Below are positions 38,732 to 52,242 of a DNA stretch of 64,000 bases, one piece after another (position 1 is the first letter of the stretch; every line of letters begins with the position of its first letter). The DNA is from Lethocerus indicus (taxonomy: Eukaryota > Arthropoda > Insecta > Hemiptera > Belostomatidae), in NCBI GenBank assembly GCA_019843655.1, contig JACDQD010000006.1, positions 12,655,746 through 12,719,745 on the forward strand, given 5' to 3'. Made by a program: the position numbers and the translations under genes. Under the pieces are notes generated by a model. It worked only from the letters and a program-made list of their open reading frames with translations. It was not told the origin of the DNA and searched no databases.

Positions 38732-38747
38732 ATTAATTAATTAATTG
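38732..38747. promoter_or_regulatory. Reiterated TAAT run
   Basis: Three overlapping TTAATTAA-type words in tandem. Each contains TAATTA, the generic homeodomain core, but the run may equally be a short microsatellite. Confidence 0.3.
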
Positions 38748-39137
38748 TGGATAATAATGACACAATGACAACAATAGGCTCATATTTGTTATATGTTCAT
38801 GCTAGAGAAAGCGCCACGATAAATTATAAAAGTTGGCCTTAACCTTTCACTTTCTTAGGTTGACTTTTGAGTCATAACTTTACAAGCCAGAATAAGCCAT
38901 TTCAAAGGGCGGTACCTGGTTTGAAATAAATAACATTCCCCGTTACTCGATCCACCGACTTTTAGTGCCGCATTTCAGTGTATCCATTTGGGGATCCAAC
39001 GTTTTCGAAATGACGGGGTCCTCCCCCAACATCGGACAGAGCAGAAATGATGCCTGCCCGGGGCTGATTTGTGTGGTAAGGGGGAGCCACCGGTTTAATG
39101 TCCGTTTCTCTCCCGCCCCTTATCAACTTCACTGGCC

Positions 39138-39153
39138 CCCAATGATTGATAAG
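39138..39153 (+). promoter_or_regulatory. Possible Exd/Pbx-Hox plus GATA composite site, copy 2
   Basis: Identical over 16 bases to 38060-38075 (CCCAATGATTGATAAG). Here the TTGATAAG end (39146-39153) also has an inverted partner CTTATCAA at 39119-39126, giving two head-to-head GATA-type words 19 bases apart. Flanks differ from copy 1, so this is not a long duplication. Confidence 0.35.
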
Positions 39154-39868
39154 AATTCTCCCGGGGGCGGACCCCCCCTATGCCAATACTCCCTGTTCTC
39201 TCCCCTCGCCCTACTCCGGGGGCTAATAAGATCTCGACCGCTAACAGAATTTCGCCATAATAGTAACGTTTCCCAAACAGATTCCAGTTTCATTCCCGTC
39301 GGCTGAAACGTGGAGAGTTTATGGTATGTGTCACCCTGTTAAAACAGTAATTTATCTCCTATTGACTAGTGGTTGCCATGGCTCTTTTATGGCCTTTCAT
39401 TTTATGTATTTATCTATATTCAATTTTACTTTAACATTTCAGGATAAATATCCCATTCGAATAAGAAATAACATTGCCTAAATTAGACATATTATTATTA
39501 GATTCACTAGAAAATACAGATTATGGAAATTAAGAACAACTATTTCAATAAACACACATTTAATTAGTCATAAAGAATTAATTCCAGCGTTTTCCATGCT
39601 AAACCTCGACACGGAGCAAGTATATATTTAGTTTCACTGTATTTTCAGTGCCTTAATGTAATGTGTAATTCGGTTTGCCTGTTTTTAACCTGAATGTAAA
39701 CAGAGAAGAAGTATTTGATCTGCAAAACATAATGAGATTCATTGTACAAAATTCAACAGATGACAAATAGACCATTTTACTACCTAAATAGTAACATGCT
39801 GTAAAGTATATACAAGCAAATAGTATTCGAGAGTTCTAACATTGATTATGTATCAATATGAATGTATG

Positions 39869-39870
<2 letters not shown>

Positions 39871-39959
<89 letters not shown>
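39871..39959. repeat. Compound (AT)26-(GT)n microsatellite
   Basis: Pure AT dinucleotides at 39871-39922 switch directly to pure GT dinucleotides at 39923-39959. AT/GT alternation of this length can form cruciform or Z-DNA and is typically polymorphic. Confidence 0.97.
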
Positions 39960-39960
<1 letters not shown>

Positions 39961-42900
39961 AATTGTACGTTATTTTTAGAAATGAATTGTCATAATAAAC
40001 CAAATTGAAAAATATTTTTCCTATTCATAAAAGACACTATTAATAACTCCGATTCCTACATTCTGATCGGAGTGCGGGTGAATTCTTGGTCAGCTATCCT
40101 CTATTTCGCGTTTTGGGGAAATCTGTTCCCAAGGCTCTTATAAACAGTCAGTTGCGGACAACTTCTAACTTAGGTGAAATATATCATCCGCCCTAAAGAT
40201 AAGAACTTTTCCAATAAATGGTCGGCCCATTCGTACTTCTGTTTATTTCCAAAAGCCGCGGGACGGGACCCTGTGAATGTGACAACATGGCCTCCACTAT
40301 TAGGATCAGGTCTAGAACAAGGCATATATCTTACATATATTGGATTTAAATATATGAAATTTATTGCCTTTAAATATATAAATAAGAAATACACTACGGA
40401 ATTTACTTGTAATATGGTACATATTATTCCTACAGAGTATGTTTGGAGGAAAATTGTATTGGTTGGAGAATCGAAATTTTAGATTGTTCATTGTAATGTG
40501 ATTTTCATTCGGTTTTTGCCATTGTTTCAAGTCAAAAGTAGTGAATTTTTTAGGCTTTAAAACTAGTAATAATGGTGGACTCGAGACCATGAAATTTAAC
40601 TTTTAACTCTAACCAGCACTTGGCCCGTCACCGTTCTCATTATTTTCTCGTATGTTAGGAATAACCAAGTAGTCCAAGGTCCTGAAGAAATTTCTTCCCA
40701 CTAGCAGAGAAAACTATACTCTCCTCTAAAACCCAAAGAACCTCATTAAACTCCGAAACAAGCGAGAATATGAGGCGTCAAATAAGGAAAGTTCCACAGA
40801 AAGTTTCGCTTCGGTATCCTCACTCAAAAAGTTCATAGACGGTATATGGGGCTGAAGGTTTCGGTCTCTACACTTGTCCGATACGCTTCACTTTCGGTCG
40901 TTCAATCGTGTCAGTTTATTGTCCATTTATAAATCCACATTCAATTTAACCCCAAAGTATGAGCGCAAGTTTTTCCTATAATTTAAAATATATTCCGCAA
41001 GATTTTGCTGATAGTCAATCAATTATTCGAACTGCACATTCAAATATTTTTCTCAGTTCGTTTACCCCAAGACGATGCCTGAGATATGTATTTTTACAAA
41101 TGCGAGCGAGATCTGCCAGAGAGAAGCGCGCGTATCACTTTCACTCGACACTTTCTACTCCTCCTTACTTCTTCTTCAATGAACACTTTACACTTCCTAA
41201 ACGACGCTTTCATCTTTAAATTTTACAGAAGACCGGTAATAAAATATTCATGTTAGGTGTGAATGACCCGAGCCGGGTAGAGATCTAACTGGGAGATACA
41301 TACAGAAATTATATCTATAATATTTTCCTAGTATAATTCCAACAATTTCGCCTCTGGCGTATATAATTTAAAGGTCACCATGAGCCAACCCTTGTATTTC
41401 ATCGTACTTGCATATTCTGTGTAATATTGAACTTTTAAGAAATAAATGTAATTTTAAATTGTTGTCGGTAGTCCGGTGAGGAGGTTGGACTGCTGTGCCC
41501 GATAGGCCCGAGCGGCGGTCCTTTATCCGATTTCGGAGGTTTCGACTTTTACTGGGCCTCCCCTCATTTCGGGGCTCTCCGGCCTGCATTGGTATTCGGG
41601 GGCCCCGCGACGAGGGATAATGAACCAGAAATCATGTCTAGTTGTCGCCCCGAGAGCGCTGCCAATTTCAAACGGGCGACCGGCTGATTTACTTTTATCG
41701 TGGCCCCGATCAAAGAGTTGTCTCATTAACCAGAGAACTCTGGTTCGATTCGTCTAGTGAATGCCAAAATATGTTCCTGCCCCACGATCTGGTCCCGTTA
41801 CCCCTCGAGTTTATTAAAATTATCATTAAAATATTCGGAGATATAAGGTAGTTGAGTATTGTCAAAAAATGACATTAGTAAATAGGATTACTTTACATTT
41901 TAAACGAGCAATTTAAATGGTGGTTTGCACGGAAGATTAGGATACTATACATGGAATCAGGAATGAGGCAGTAGCTTCCCCACCGGGACACAATAAGAGC
42001 GCCTAAACGACTTGGTATAATCATATTTAGTTTCATTTGGTTTATACTAAGGGGCTCCCGTCGGGAACCCGAGTGTATTACGAAATTTGGATGCCGGCTC
42101 ATTCGAAAACCGATTCCAAGGGTGCTCGCGGAGGGTGATGCGGCGCGTTACCTGGCGATAATAATTAGAAAAGCGTCGCGGTACGAAACTTTAAAGGGTT
42201 TGTGGTTGGGGCGGGGGAGAAAGGCAATTTATATGCAAATTTAACACATTCACAGGGCGCTATCTTTTGTGTACTTGAGTTGGTTGAGATTAGCGCGTCG
42301 AATCCCGGAAACATGAATCCAAATTTACTGTCACAAAGTACTCGTATACCGCGTCGTATAGAAAATTTCGTTTGAACGCCGGTGGACGGTCTCTTCAGTT
42401 GGTTAATGCTCCCGGAGGGGCCAACAACAGCTCGCTATTCTGGTCCGAAATTTGATTTAAAACATCGAGGTTTTATCGTAATGAAGCCTAGCTTCGTGTT
42501 CATAGTACTCTTAATCATTCCAGGCCGTTGAAATCCTGATTATTATTAAAATTATGGATGATCAGAACGCAGGGAGAAATCCAGGGAGGATTAATTAAAT
42601 AGTACAAAGAAATCTGCGTACATATTATCTCACATATGAATCTTGCCTAATCATTCAGAAAGAGATATGCATTTCATTAGACAGATCACAATGATTTTTA
42701 CTCATTAGAAACAAACGGGTAGTATCAAAGCCTAGTATAATACAAGGGGAACAATCATTTTATGACATCCTGAAATACGCCTTCTAGAGCAAAAATATCG
42801 ATTTGTCATAATCGCCCCTATTCAATACATTGAATAATGTGACTACTCACTTCATAGTATACCCCCGCTCATTAGTCTTACATTGACTAAATTAGTATAA

Positions 42901-44472
42901 GATAAAATAGCGGGTGATTCGAGAGGCCACTGTACCTTGTTCTTGTACGCTATCCGATTGGGCTCCGTACACGATAGTGATCATCAAACGGAACTTTTTC
43001 GCAAATCAATGGCAAGGCTGGCATGCGTGCCACCGGCCTAATGATCGGGGCACCACTTTTCATCGCGTATCAGATCTTGTTTCGCGGATGAACTAAATGA
43101 CCGCAATACGGAGCCGGTATTGTTTTTTTTAAGCGCCGGTCAGTAATTTATGCTATTAGGCGCTAATACGGAAGATAGCTAATGCACGAGATAAGCTAAT
43201 GTTCCTTTCCCCTTGCGCCTAATGCATGTCAAACAAATTAAATAGCCTATTAGATTTACCGAACCTCCATCTTTCAATTTCGATGATTAATTTTTTTTTA
43301 TTCTGATATTTTCCTCTTTAACCTCCAGAAAATTCCTCTAAAACGTAACGCTCCACAAGGAACAATTACGCAGATTCGTAGCAACGAATGAAATTCTCCA
43401 ATAACATTGGGCATTCTGCAGATGTTCTTTCGATCACAAAAAATTCGTCGAAATCGGGTCACGGTCTTTGACACCAAAACAATTCGGTCCATTTTACAAA
43501 AAATGTTGTAACGCAATTGCCAATGTTTTTTTTCTGGAAAACTGAAAGGTATGAAAAAAAACTGTCGTGTAAATTGACTGAAGTATTAAACATCATTACC
43601 GGGCATATCGCGGAGGTGTGAAAGAAACCCCTTCATAAATATGCATAAGACGGGGGGGAGAAAAAACGAACGGAACGAGAATAAAAATAGAAAAAAGGAG
43701 AACGAAAATATTAACAGCGTTGACTGGGGGGGCTCTCTCTTTCTCTTCCTAATTTACTGACGGTGGGCGGTTTTAAACCTGTCCGGTGTGTCCGCGGGGT
43801 CAAATGGCCTCCCTTTGTTTTTATTGCGTTTATTTAGAGAAGGCCAACAAAACCTGAATATCTCGCGCTTTCGTTCAACCCCATTATTGTTAATTGGCCT
43901 TCTGATATTTCATTCGGCGAAGACTTGAGCAATACAACTTAGGTTCGACTGAGGGTAACGATGTGTAACATATAAAAAAGAAGTATCAATTCTGTGTGAT
44001 CATTTTATACCGATACCCAATAAATTATAGATAACTGAAATAATTTTGGTTGGTTTTATTTGATTTTCGTATTTCCCGTACAAAAATAGTGACTAGAAAA
44101 TATTATCCTGCCAAGTGTGAGTTCGCCTAGGTTCATATCCCTCAACAGTAAGTTATTATACATGAAGGAAAAGTGACAAACTGGTTTTTACAGAAATTCG
44201 GAGGTAATTGTATCTTACAATGTGGACTCTCGGATATATTTATAATTCTTATTCAAATATATATAAATATATATAAGATATATATAAGAGATTTACAAAA
44301 TTTTCAACAGGTATTCTAATTTTTTCACTGTGACAAGGGTTTATCGGCCGCAAGGTTTAAAGGGTGTTATATACCCTCATAATAAATAAGGAATACTAAA
44401 GCGATATTAATATTTGAAAATTCCAGTAATATAAATTGTCAGCGTATATTTCTTCTTAGTATAGATTCTTAT
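39960..44472. other. Non-coding stretch
   Basis: No supported gene. GC-rich patches lie at about 41460-41770, 42060-42240, 43000-43070 and 43700-43860; the rest is AT-rich. An 18-bp near-palindrome TATTCAAT-AC-ATTGAATA lies at 42819-42836, and TATA-rich imperfect repeats at about 44255-44285. ATG frames such as 40174-40482 are AT-rich chance frames with no domain. Confidence 0.5.
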
Positions 44473-44520
44473 CACACAGAAAAATGACACGTGCCTCTGT
44501 ATGTGTCATTTTCAACGTGT
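44473..44520. repeat. Tight stem-loop, 14-bp core stem
   Basis: AAAATGACACGTGC (44481-44494) pairs along its whole length with GTATGTGTCATTTT (44499-44512), two pairs being wobbles, around a CTCT tetraloop. An outer ACAC/GTGT pair adds four more base pairs across a small internal loop. As RNA this is a stable hairpin of about 50 nt. The loop is smaller and the stem shorter than usual for microRNA precursors. The arm contains CACGTG, an E-box core. Confidence 0.6.
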
Positions 44521-47500
44521 TAATATTGCCAAGCAAGACCAGTTAAAAAGCCTTCTAAATGGAAATTCTCGCTAAAATTAATATGGCGAAGCGGTATTTT
44601 TGTATTAATTTTCAATGAATATTTATCGCTCCGCTTGAAGACGGATTCGGACCAGGAATTTCTTATTTGAGGCAGAGTTCTGAAAAGAATTTGGGGTCGT
44701 TTATTTGTTCAGCTTTCTACCTTTAGGTTATTATCTGATGGTTTTGGATTTATTGATGACTTCTTTCAAACAACAGACATGCATTTGATATTGTCAAAAC
44801 AATTCTGGATTAGGTGATTTAGGTTTGAATTAGTTTCATGAAATCAGAAATAATCAAATTTATTGTAAGCTTAATTTAGATATTAAACAATTTACAGAGA
44901 TTTTTAAAATATTTGAGTTTCTTGAAACTAGTATTTTCTAGTAACTAATCCAAATTCCAATCGTTCAGTACTCATTCTTTAGTTTGTATATTCCCAAATT
45001 TTATGTGATATCTACATTAGCACGAATTAAATAGACCAGGCACGTCCACCCTCAGGCATTATTATATTAACTTGGCACAGTTTATTTTTATTTATGTACA
45101 AATAAAACTTAATCATCTTATGATACCTTAAGAAGGATCCTACCGTAACAATTTAATGGAACGATTGCGGGAGCGGTGCTCTAGGGAGGCGAACTCGTGC
45201 ATAATTACTCTACGTAAAGACAAAGTTCTAACGAGCAGTCCTTAAATTTTTACAAGTGCAGTGAAATAATTTACGGCCCATAAATAGGCTTTAACCTCGG
45301 CTTTAAACATGACGATATAAAAATGTTACCTTTGTTGCTTCCTTTAAAAAATCCCAACCATTTCAAGCCGAGCCTCTCCTTAATTCTCGGAGTGCCTGGG
45401 CAATTTTTGAAACTGCATTTTATGACAAACGAAACTGCCCCAACGGTACGAATGTGTTTACGTGTTAATTAAAAATGTTTTACTCGTTAAGAAATGTTTC
45501 TTACCGGGCCATGTTTTGAATTGAGACGGTTTCCAATAGGACGAAATCAGCGAATGGAGCCAGAATCTCGCATACTATCTCATTAATCTAATTTTCGCTT
45601 TCAATATGACATTGATACTTATTTATGTGTAATTCGTGGGTGACTGATGTTTTATTAAGAGCTGTATATTATGTTTCATATTATCAAACCACTTCATTTT
45701 ATTATATTTTTCATTCATCAGTTTGGAAAAATACCAAATAATACATATAGGAAATATGACAATTATTTTCAAAAGAAAAATTGAATAAAAAAATGAGATC
45801 ATTGTTTTCAAACGAACCTATAATAAAATTAAAAAACTGTATTGACCTAAATGTTTCAAGCAGTAAACGTTACCTTAATCACCCTCAGTAATCCCAGACT
45901 AATGAGAGAGTATCATACTATTATTTCATTTCATATTTATAGCCCCAAGGGGTAAAATATCTCTGCCAGAAGAATTTCTCTTCTAGCAGAATTGAAGGTT
46001 TTATTTATAATTGGGATCGTGATCCGTGTACCGCCCGGTAGGGGCCAGTACACTGGGGCATGTATCACCGCCCTGCAATTAAGTGAGAACGGTGATATCC
46101 GCTGTAAAAAAGTCTTGGAAAGAAAGTTTACCCCTGCGCAGAGTGCCGGGGCCGGCGGAAAAATAGAGTCGCTTCCCCGGGCTAGGCAGTCATGAAAGAG
46201 ATAAATGGGAAAGAGTTGACCGGGGGATCTACCTACCGCTGACCTCGGGATCAATAACTTCTTTTCTGACCTGAATCTAACCCACTTACCGTGTTTAGAA
46301 ATATATATCTATATATTCTCAGCCGAGTGCGCAGAAGGGACCCGGAATGGCGGTCAATACCGAGCATATATCGTGACAGATGAGAGTCTCGCTCTGCAAA
46401 TATTAGTAGTGTTACTGAGTGGCAACTCCCATTCAATCTAACCACTCACAGAAAATTCGATTCTCTGGCGGCGTATATATAAACCAATCGCTGAACCCGA
46501 GTTATTTCTCAAGATATTTTTTCTGTTTGAAATTATGTCTCGCCAGATATAAATGTGCGGCATTTCGAACATTTTATTGGTTTCTATTGAATAGACGGTT
46601 TATACCCACAGTACCTTATACCTTAAACGGGGCGGTGAGAGAATTTGAATTGGGAGTATTAAAGTGCGAATTGTTATTGGAAAATTGTTAGTGTGAAAAC
46701 TGGGTGGGAAAGTCGTAATCGGGTGTACGGGATTGGCTGGAAATGGACGTGGAAGTGGCCGGCAGATGTTAAAGGGGAAACAACCGGTGGGTACTGCTGG
46801 TGGCGCAGCATCATCACCCAGCCTGGACAAAAGATATTAACTGCATTTAGATCCTGGGGAAACCAAATCTCTGAATTCCATCTCCTAGTTAAAGGACATG
46901 CGGATTTTTTTGCAGTACAATTAGACCTTCAGAAACAATCGGAATATTTATACCTACTTATTATTGAAAATAAATAATACATACCGAATTATACTGGATT
47001 TGGATCGTCAGTATTATTCAACTATTATAAATGAAGTTCAGCCCACCCGGAAACAAGCCCCATAGAAAACAGGCATGAGGGGATAAATAATTCTATTCTA
47101 TAGGCTATAATATTTCGTACCCAATTGCGCATTTCAACGCAATTACCCCTTGGATAGCTCTGAATAGTACCACTCATCTAATGGGTGAATGCAAATAAAA
47201 CCCCATTTCGTGTACAATGGATACCGTTTACAGCTCGTCTCCCATCCATACAACTATGCTTGGATGGGCTCGAATATTATTTCCTGGATACATTTTCTCT
47301 CTAAAGTATTGACTTTAAATTAAACTAAATACAGTCATTCCTTTAAAAACAAAACCGGCGCATCCGTTTCGGCGTAAGATGACAAGACCATGAGGTTTGG
47401 GTTGTTTCCAATCATCTGTTTCTGGCTATTAAGAAATCCGGATAATCGTGAGATTGCATTGCGCCATTCTGGTCCCACAACTTTGGGATGACTATTCATT

Positions 47501-48310
47501 TTCCAAAACGTAACAAATTCGGGTTATTTGGAAAAATACGGAAAATATGTAGGAGATTTCAAAGAGGTAAATGACAGGGATCAAATCGACTAGTCGAAAG
47601 AGCTGTCTTAATCAAAAAGTTAAAAATAACCGAAGCCGATTATATTCTAGTCCACTGTGCCGAGGATTAATAAAGGTTCGCTTTATTTATTTTCGTGTGC
47701 AAAGCGAAAAAGTCAAAGTTTCATAAAATTTATAATTTCGAGTCTCCCATAATACCAATTAATTTCACCCTCAAGGGGAGAATTTTTCCTTACATTTTCT
47801 CTGAAATACAAGGGAGAATGGCCGAGTTTAAGGAATAATCGTGTTGAGAGATAAAAACTGGATCCAAAATTCTTTTATTATCAATGTTTTTAAACGGCAC
47901 TTCAATCCATTACCGATTGGACAAAGCCGATCTCCAGAAACCTATACTCTGAATTATAGAGCAGTTATCCTACTATCGAACATGAGCGGCATGCGTTTTT
48001 GCGTTCGAATTAGCTTTTTAATATAAATAAAGCCACTTCGGTCCAGTTCTCAAAGGAAGTTGTAATTATTCCTCACCGTGTAACAGTCTAACGATGTAAC
48101 CGGGAGTGGTAACGATGTCCCCGTGCAAGGTTGGTGCATGGAGGAGTCAAACAGGCATCAAAAACTGGAATGCATTTACCCCGCTCCAACAATTACTTGC
48201 CCAATTAAAACTTTGCCTCCGGTTTAACTATTGCTCGTTATCCTCGTGCCTCTCGTAGAGAGTTGTTGCAGCTATCGACCATCGGCCGTCCCCTTTAGAC
48301 CAGGCCCCAG
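44521..48310. other. Non-coding stretch
   Basis: No supported gene. It is AT-rich, with GC-balanced patches at about 46010-46230, 46690-46860 and 48100-48310. Small hairpins lie at 45962-45990 (12 pairs, one mismatch) and 47241-47268 (CCCATCCA / TGGATGGG); GGATC-GT-GATCC lies at 46014-46025. Frames at 46419-46977 overlap one another in different phases, have no domain and are not convincing. Confidence 0.5.
45962..45990. repeat. Hairpin, 12-bp stem with one mismatch
   Basis: TCTGCCAGAAGA (45962-45973) pairs with TCTTCTAGCAGA (45979-45990), with a single C/A mismatch, around a 5-base loop. A possible TAAAA/TTTTA pair outside could lengthen it. Role unknown. Confidence 0.5.
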
Positions 48311-48329
48311 CACACACACACACACACAC
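48311..48329. repeat. (CA)n microsatellite, short
   Basis: Nineteen bases of CA dinucleotide, followed by a CACACA remnant a few bases downstream. Confidence 0.9.
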
Positions 48330-51300
48330 GCGGCCACACAGCCAGATTTATTACTCTTGTTTCGCCTTCCTGTGCAAAACTTCTGCTATTTTCAAACCAT
48401 TAAATAGCCAGTACGACTAAATTATAATCATATAAGACTATATAATTTATATCATATATAAATTAAAATATGAAATTTCTTCTTATATTGAGTAATATAA
48501 GACGTTAATGTCATACTACAAAGGCAAATACTTCGGGCTACTTCGTGTGGGTATTTTATGGCATTGAAATATAAATATTTATTTTATAATGGGCTCCATT
48601 AAGACCCGTCAGTATACATGGGCACCTGGTAATTTTGAGTACGAATGTAGTTACGATTTAATTTAACGACAATTAAACATTTTTTTATTGTCCAGGTTCA
48701 TAATTGATTCGCACAATTTGAATGTGAGCCATTATTTTTAAACCTTTGCCTAAGTGTGGATGGGTGTGGGGAGATACTCTTTTATAATGATACAAATGTT
48801 AAAAGCCCTTTTATTAATTTTAACCAAAAGCACGGTATCTGTATCATGCCAGCGTTTTATCTAAATGCGAAATAAATTATGAGCCCTTTTGACAGAATGC
48901 CGAGAAGGAGCGAAACACGCTCTCCTGTGTATGTGCCCTTTATTTGTTAATATGTTCTGACTGTGTGTATGTTTACCTTTCACAAACTTTATTACGAAAT
49001 CTCCCTGAAACAAAATAAATCCGACGTAGGCCTATGTTAACAATGGTTTACTGTAACTTCACTCTAGTTTAAATATGGCCACGAGATATTCTGTTTTGCG
49101 GTGATAATTCAACAATTTATAAAGGTCCTGTTTAATTTAATAATGATTTAAGGTTATCAGGAAATTCGCCGATCAAGATTTCAACTAGTCAATCGTTGTA
49201 GCAAATAACAGAACCTTATCTACGCCGATCTAGTCAGGAAAGCACATAGATTTCATTAAATTATGTTCTAATAAAGATTTAAAAGTTGACTGAAAAGCTT
49301 GTTTACTCACATAAAATAGAAAAACCAATTTAATGCACCACATACGCCCTATTTTATTGCCAAAATTGAGGTTTTAAAAAAGCATAAACCTCAGTGTCTA
49401 AATCATAGATTGAGACTGATTATCGCATATGTGATTTCGCCCACTGGTGTTTAAAAGAATTTTAATTAAATGGAGAGGTTCAGGGTTACAATGTCATATT
49501 GCAATACCATTTAATCGTTATGGTAATTAATTCCTGTATACTATAAATGCATATAAAATAGGTGTGATTGAACATTTTCGAGTTCATCGCAATTTGACTT
49601 CATCTAATATTTCTTTGCACGTAATATAATGCGATAACCGTAGTTTTTATCCCAAGAATTGGTGTTTTCATCGTTTGTTTTCGAAGTCTCTTTTTTTTAA
49701 TTTAAACGTAGAACAATCTGAATGCTTATGTAAAAATCGTGTAAAATGTAAAGGAACTGCTCAAATATTTGAAAATTTAAAAAATTCTGTTCCTAATGCT
49801 TAATGTTCAATATAAAACGTATTTATCTTTGGGGCCAATATTTCTTAAAAGTAACTGCAAATAGATACAAGAGGCTTAAACCGATAACTGACCCATTTTC
49901 ATATTGGGTTTAAGTTGTAGAACACTTTGAATTCTGAGCATAGTTAGTGTTAGTTTGGGATTGGCTCTAGATTAAGTCTGGAGCGCTATTACATCGACCT
50001 ACTTAGCCCGGGAGGAATGCGGCCGGGATATGTAAACTGTATAGGCTTGGCAGGAACCCATTCGACTACTGAACACTATGGGTAAACACACAGTGGGAAT
50101 GTTGAAATCGCTGCCCACAAAATGACTCAACAGACATTCGCTCAAACTATTTAAGTTATTTATAAAATTAAATGATAGGCTGAAATACAAACTAGTTGGT
50201 AAACTAGTTAATAGTAGTTTTACTAGTATTATCAACGCTCATACCACTTTTAAACCCAGTCTCCATTGACAGGTTTAAACTTGTATCTGCTTCTGTAATG
50301 GGCCTATTTCTAAGAAGGCTTCCAGTCGCTTGGCCATTCTTGTTGGTAAATGGTAAAAGGTACTTCCTTTAGATAAATGTTAGATATTACCAAATATAAA
50401 TATTCTTATATTTTCTGATGTTCAATTCGGTGGACAGTAAAGATAGTAACTCGCTCAATTATTAGACAACGAATCCAAAATATATATCTCGAATTCTCGA
50501 AATGGTGTCAAGTTGTAACAGAAGTTCTCGTTCACCGAGATTGAGGGTGATTTCCAACAAGGTCTCACCCTCCTCCAAATAGTTAAGGCCAACTATGATG
50601 ACGGACTGAAGATGAAGGGATTGATATGGCATCATAGCAAACCCGAAACTTGTACCTGAATGCTTGGCGAATTTGGTTAATCAGAGTGTGGTGAGGATGA
50701 CTAATATTGCTGAACGAATTTTATTACATGCACTGTGCTTTTATCTTCCAGTTTCAGAGAACAGACGATCAGGAATTGTTTCAAAGTTAACAGAAAAAAT
50801 AATTATGAACTTATAATATGTGATTTTTGCCGTGAGAATGCTTCTGTCCTATTTTTCCGCTCGGATTTCCAAGCTATTTAAACCCTATTTTTCTTCTAAA
50901 TCATTGGTCGCCCCTCTCTCTCTCTCTCGATGTAAAAAGCAAGATTTATATCTGTTATTAGAGCATTATTCTTCTCGGGACAATTTCCTACGATTTACGG
51001 CTATAAACGCGTTTTATTGTGTCAGAGCGAGCCGCCGACTCCGACCATGGACTTCTTCTGTCGGCCCCCCCTGGAATCTAATTCATGAGCTTTTCAGAAA
51101 ACGTAATTGCTCCAGAGTACAATGCTATTGTGGTCCCCGTCAGGAGAAAATATTAACAATAGGTATAAATAATTTAGGTTTCTAGTAAAAGCCCCTTTTT
51201 TACTATTGCAGAATAATTTATAACACAACATTTTGCTTCATTAATTTTCGTCATTTGTTTTTGTCAAAAAATTGAGGTATGTTTAGAAGATTAGGGAAGG

Positions 51301-52149
51301 TTTGCTGTTTTGCTTTTGGCTTTAGCATACGAGTTTTGAGGCTTTTTTGTAACTTCAAAATGAAAACATTCTATGCGGCAATCGAGTGAAACGCTATCAC
51401 AAAACTATCATTACAAATTTAAAGCAAACAGAGCGATTAACTGTAGACCCCCGAAGGTTTTAATTCCGTTATTCACCTCAAGAACCCGTTTCATTAATAT
51501 AAAATGCTGGAATGAAGCGGGATGCCACAAAATGGGGGAACGTCGAGTTTAATGAGAACAATTTCCAGACAGTTGAGGTGCGGGCTGGGGCGGACCTGCG
51601 AAGAGGGTCTATATATAATATTCCGTGTGTTTCACTACAAATAGCTCTCTACAGTTTGCTGTACTGCCCACGCCGCTTTAAGTGTTACATTGCACTCATT
51701 CTAAGTGTTTTGTGATATGTGTCAAGTTTATGCACTGGAGAAAATGGATTGGGCTCAAATTAAACTGGTGAGAATTGTAATTTTCCCGTTAGGAAACATT
51801 ATTATTCGTATTTTAAGGAAATGTAGAAATGATGACTCGACGGTTAACTTGACGGTAAAACGTTTTAGATTGAAATTTTCGGCTTCGAGATATTAATAAC
51901 CCGGTTAGTACATTGTGGGTAAGCGGCTACCGGTAACAGGTATTACAGTCATGTCGGTCGAGCTGTTATTATGACGCCAAACTTGTTTCCGTAAAATGTA
52001 GGCCATAGCGACAGTAGAAACTCAGCAACTGGACGTAAATTTAGAAAGTGCCGCTCGTCGAGTAGCAGAATGTTAGGACACTGCTTAGGCAGGTGTGTCC
52101 CAGCCAAAACTGAGTCCGAACAGATTTGCCCGGGCTTCCTTTTTCACTG
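48330..52149. other. Non-coding stretch, AT-rich
   Basis: No supported gene. This is the longest AT-rich part of the window (especially 48380-50500). Repeated ACTAGT words occur at 50190-50238, and small inverted repeats at 50543-50572 (GAGGGTGA / TCACCCTC) and 50593-50647 (CTATGATG / CATCATAG). A 121-codon frame at 50820-51185 has no recognisable domain. Confidence 0.5.
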
Positions 52150-52159
52150 TCTCTCTCTT

Positions 52160-52226
<67 letters not shown>

Positions 52227-52242
52227 CCCTCTCTCTCTCTCC
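52150..52242. repeat. (TC)n microsatellite
   Basis: A CT-rich tract whose pure core is 52168-52224, with CT repeats broken by C-runs on the downstream side. All four long frames spanning it (52041-52527) are Ser-Leu or Arg-Glu repeat artefacts. Confidence 0.96.

Larger units (their letters stand above)
36323..39870. other. Non-coding stretch, several GC islands
   Basis: No supported gene. GC islands lie at about 37090-37400, 37900-38360 and 38960-39240. The first ends in C-runs followed by TATAAAG at 37373-37379, with no initiator match about 30 bases downstream. The second and third share a 16-bp identical word. A C16 tract lies at 38145-38160 and a (TTAA)n-like run at 38732-38747. A 113-codon frame at 38965-39306 has no recognisable domain. 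Confidence 0.5.

Noticed and set aside
38965..39306. 113-codon plus-strand frame over a GC island
   Set aside because: The start is non-ATG, the peptide is unrecognised, and the shared CCCAATGATTGATAAG word suggests DNA-level rather than protein-level signal.
50820..51185. 121-codon plus-strand frame
   Set aside because: It starts at a non-ATG codon (GTG), shows no domain, and its composition is like the surrounding non-coding DNA.
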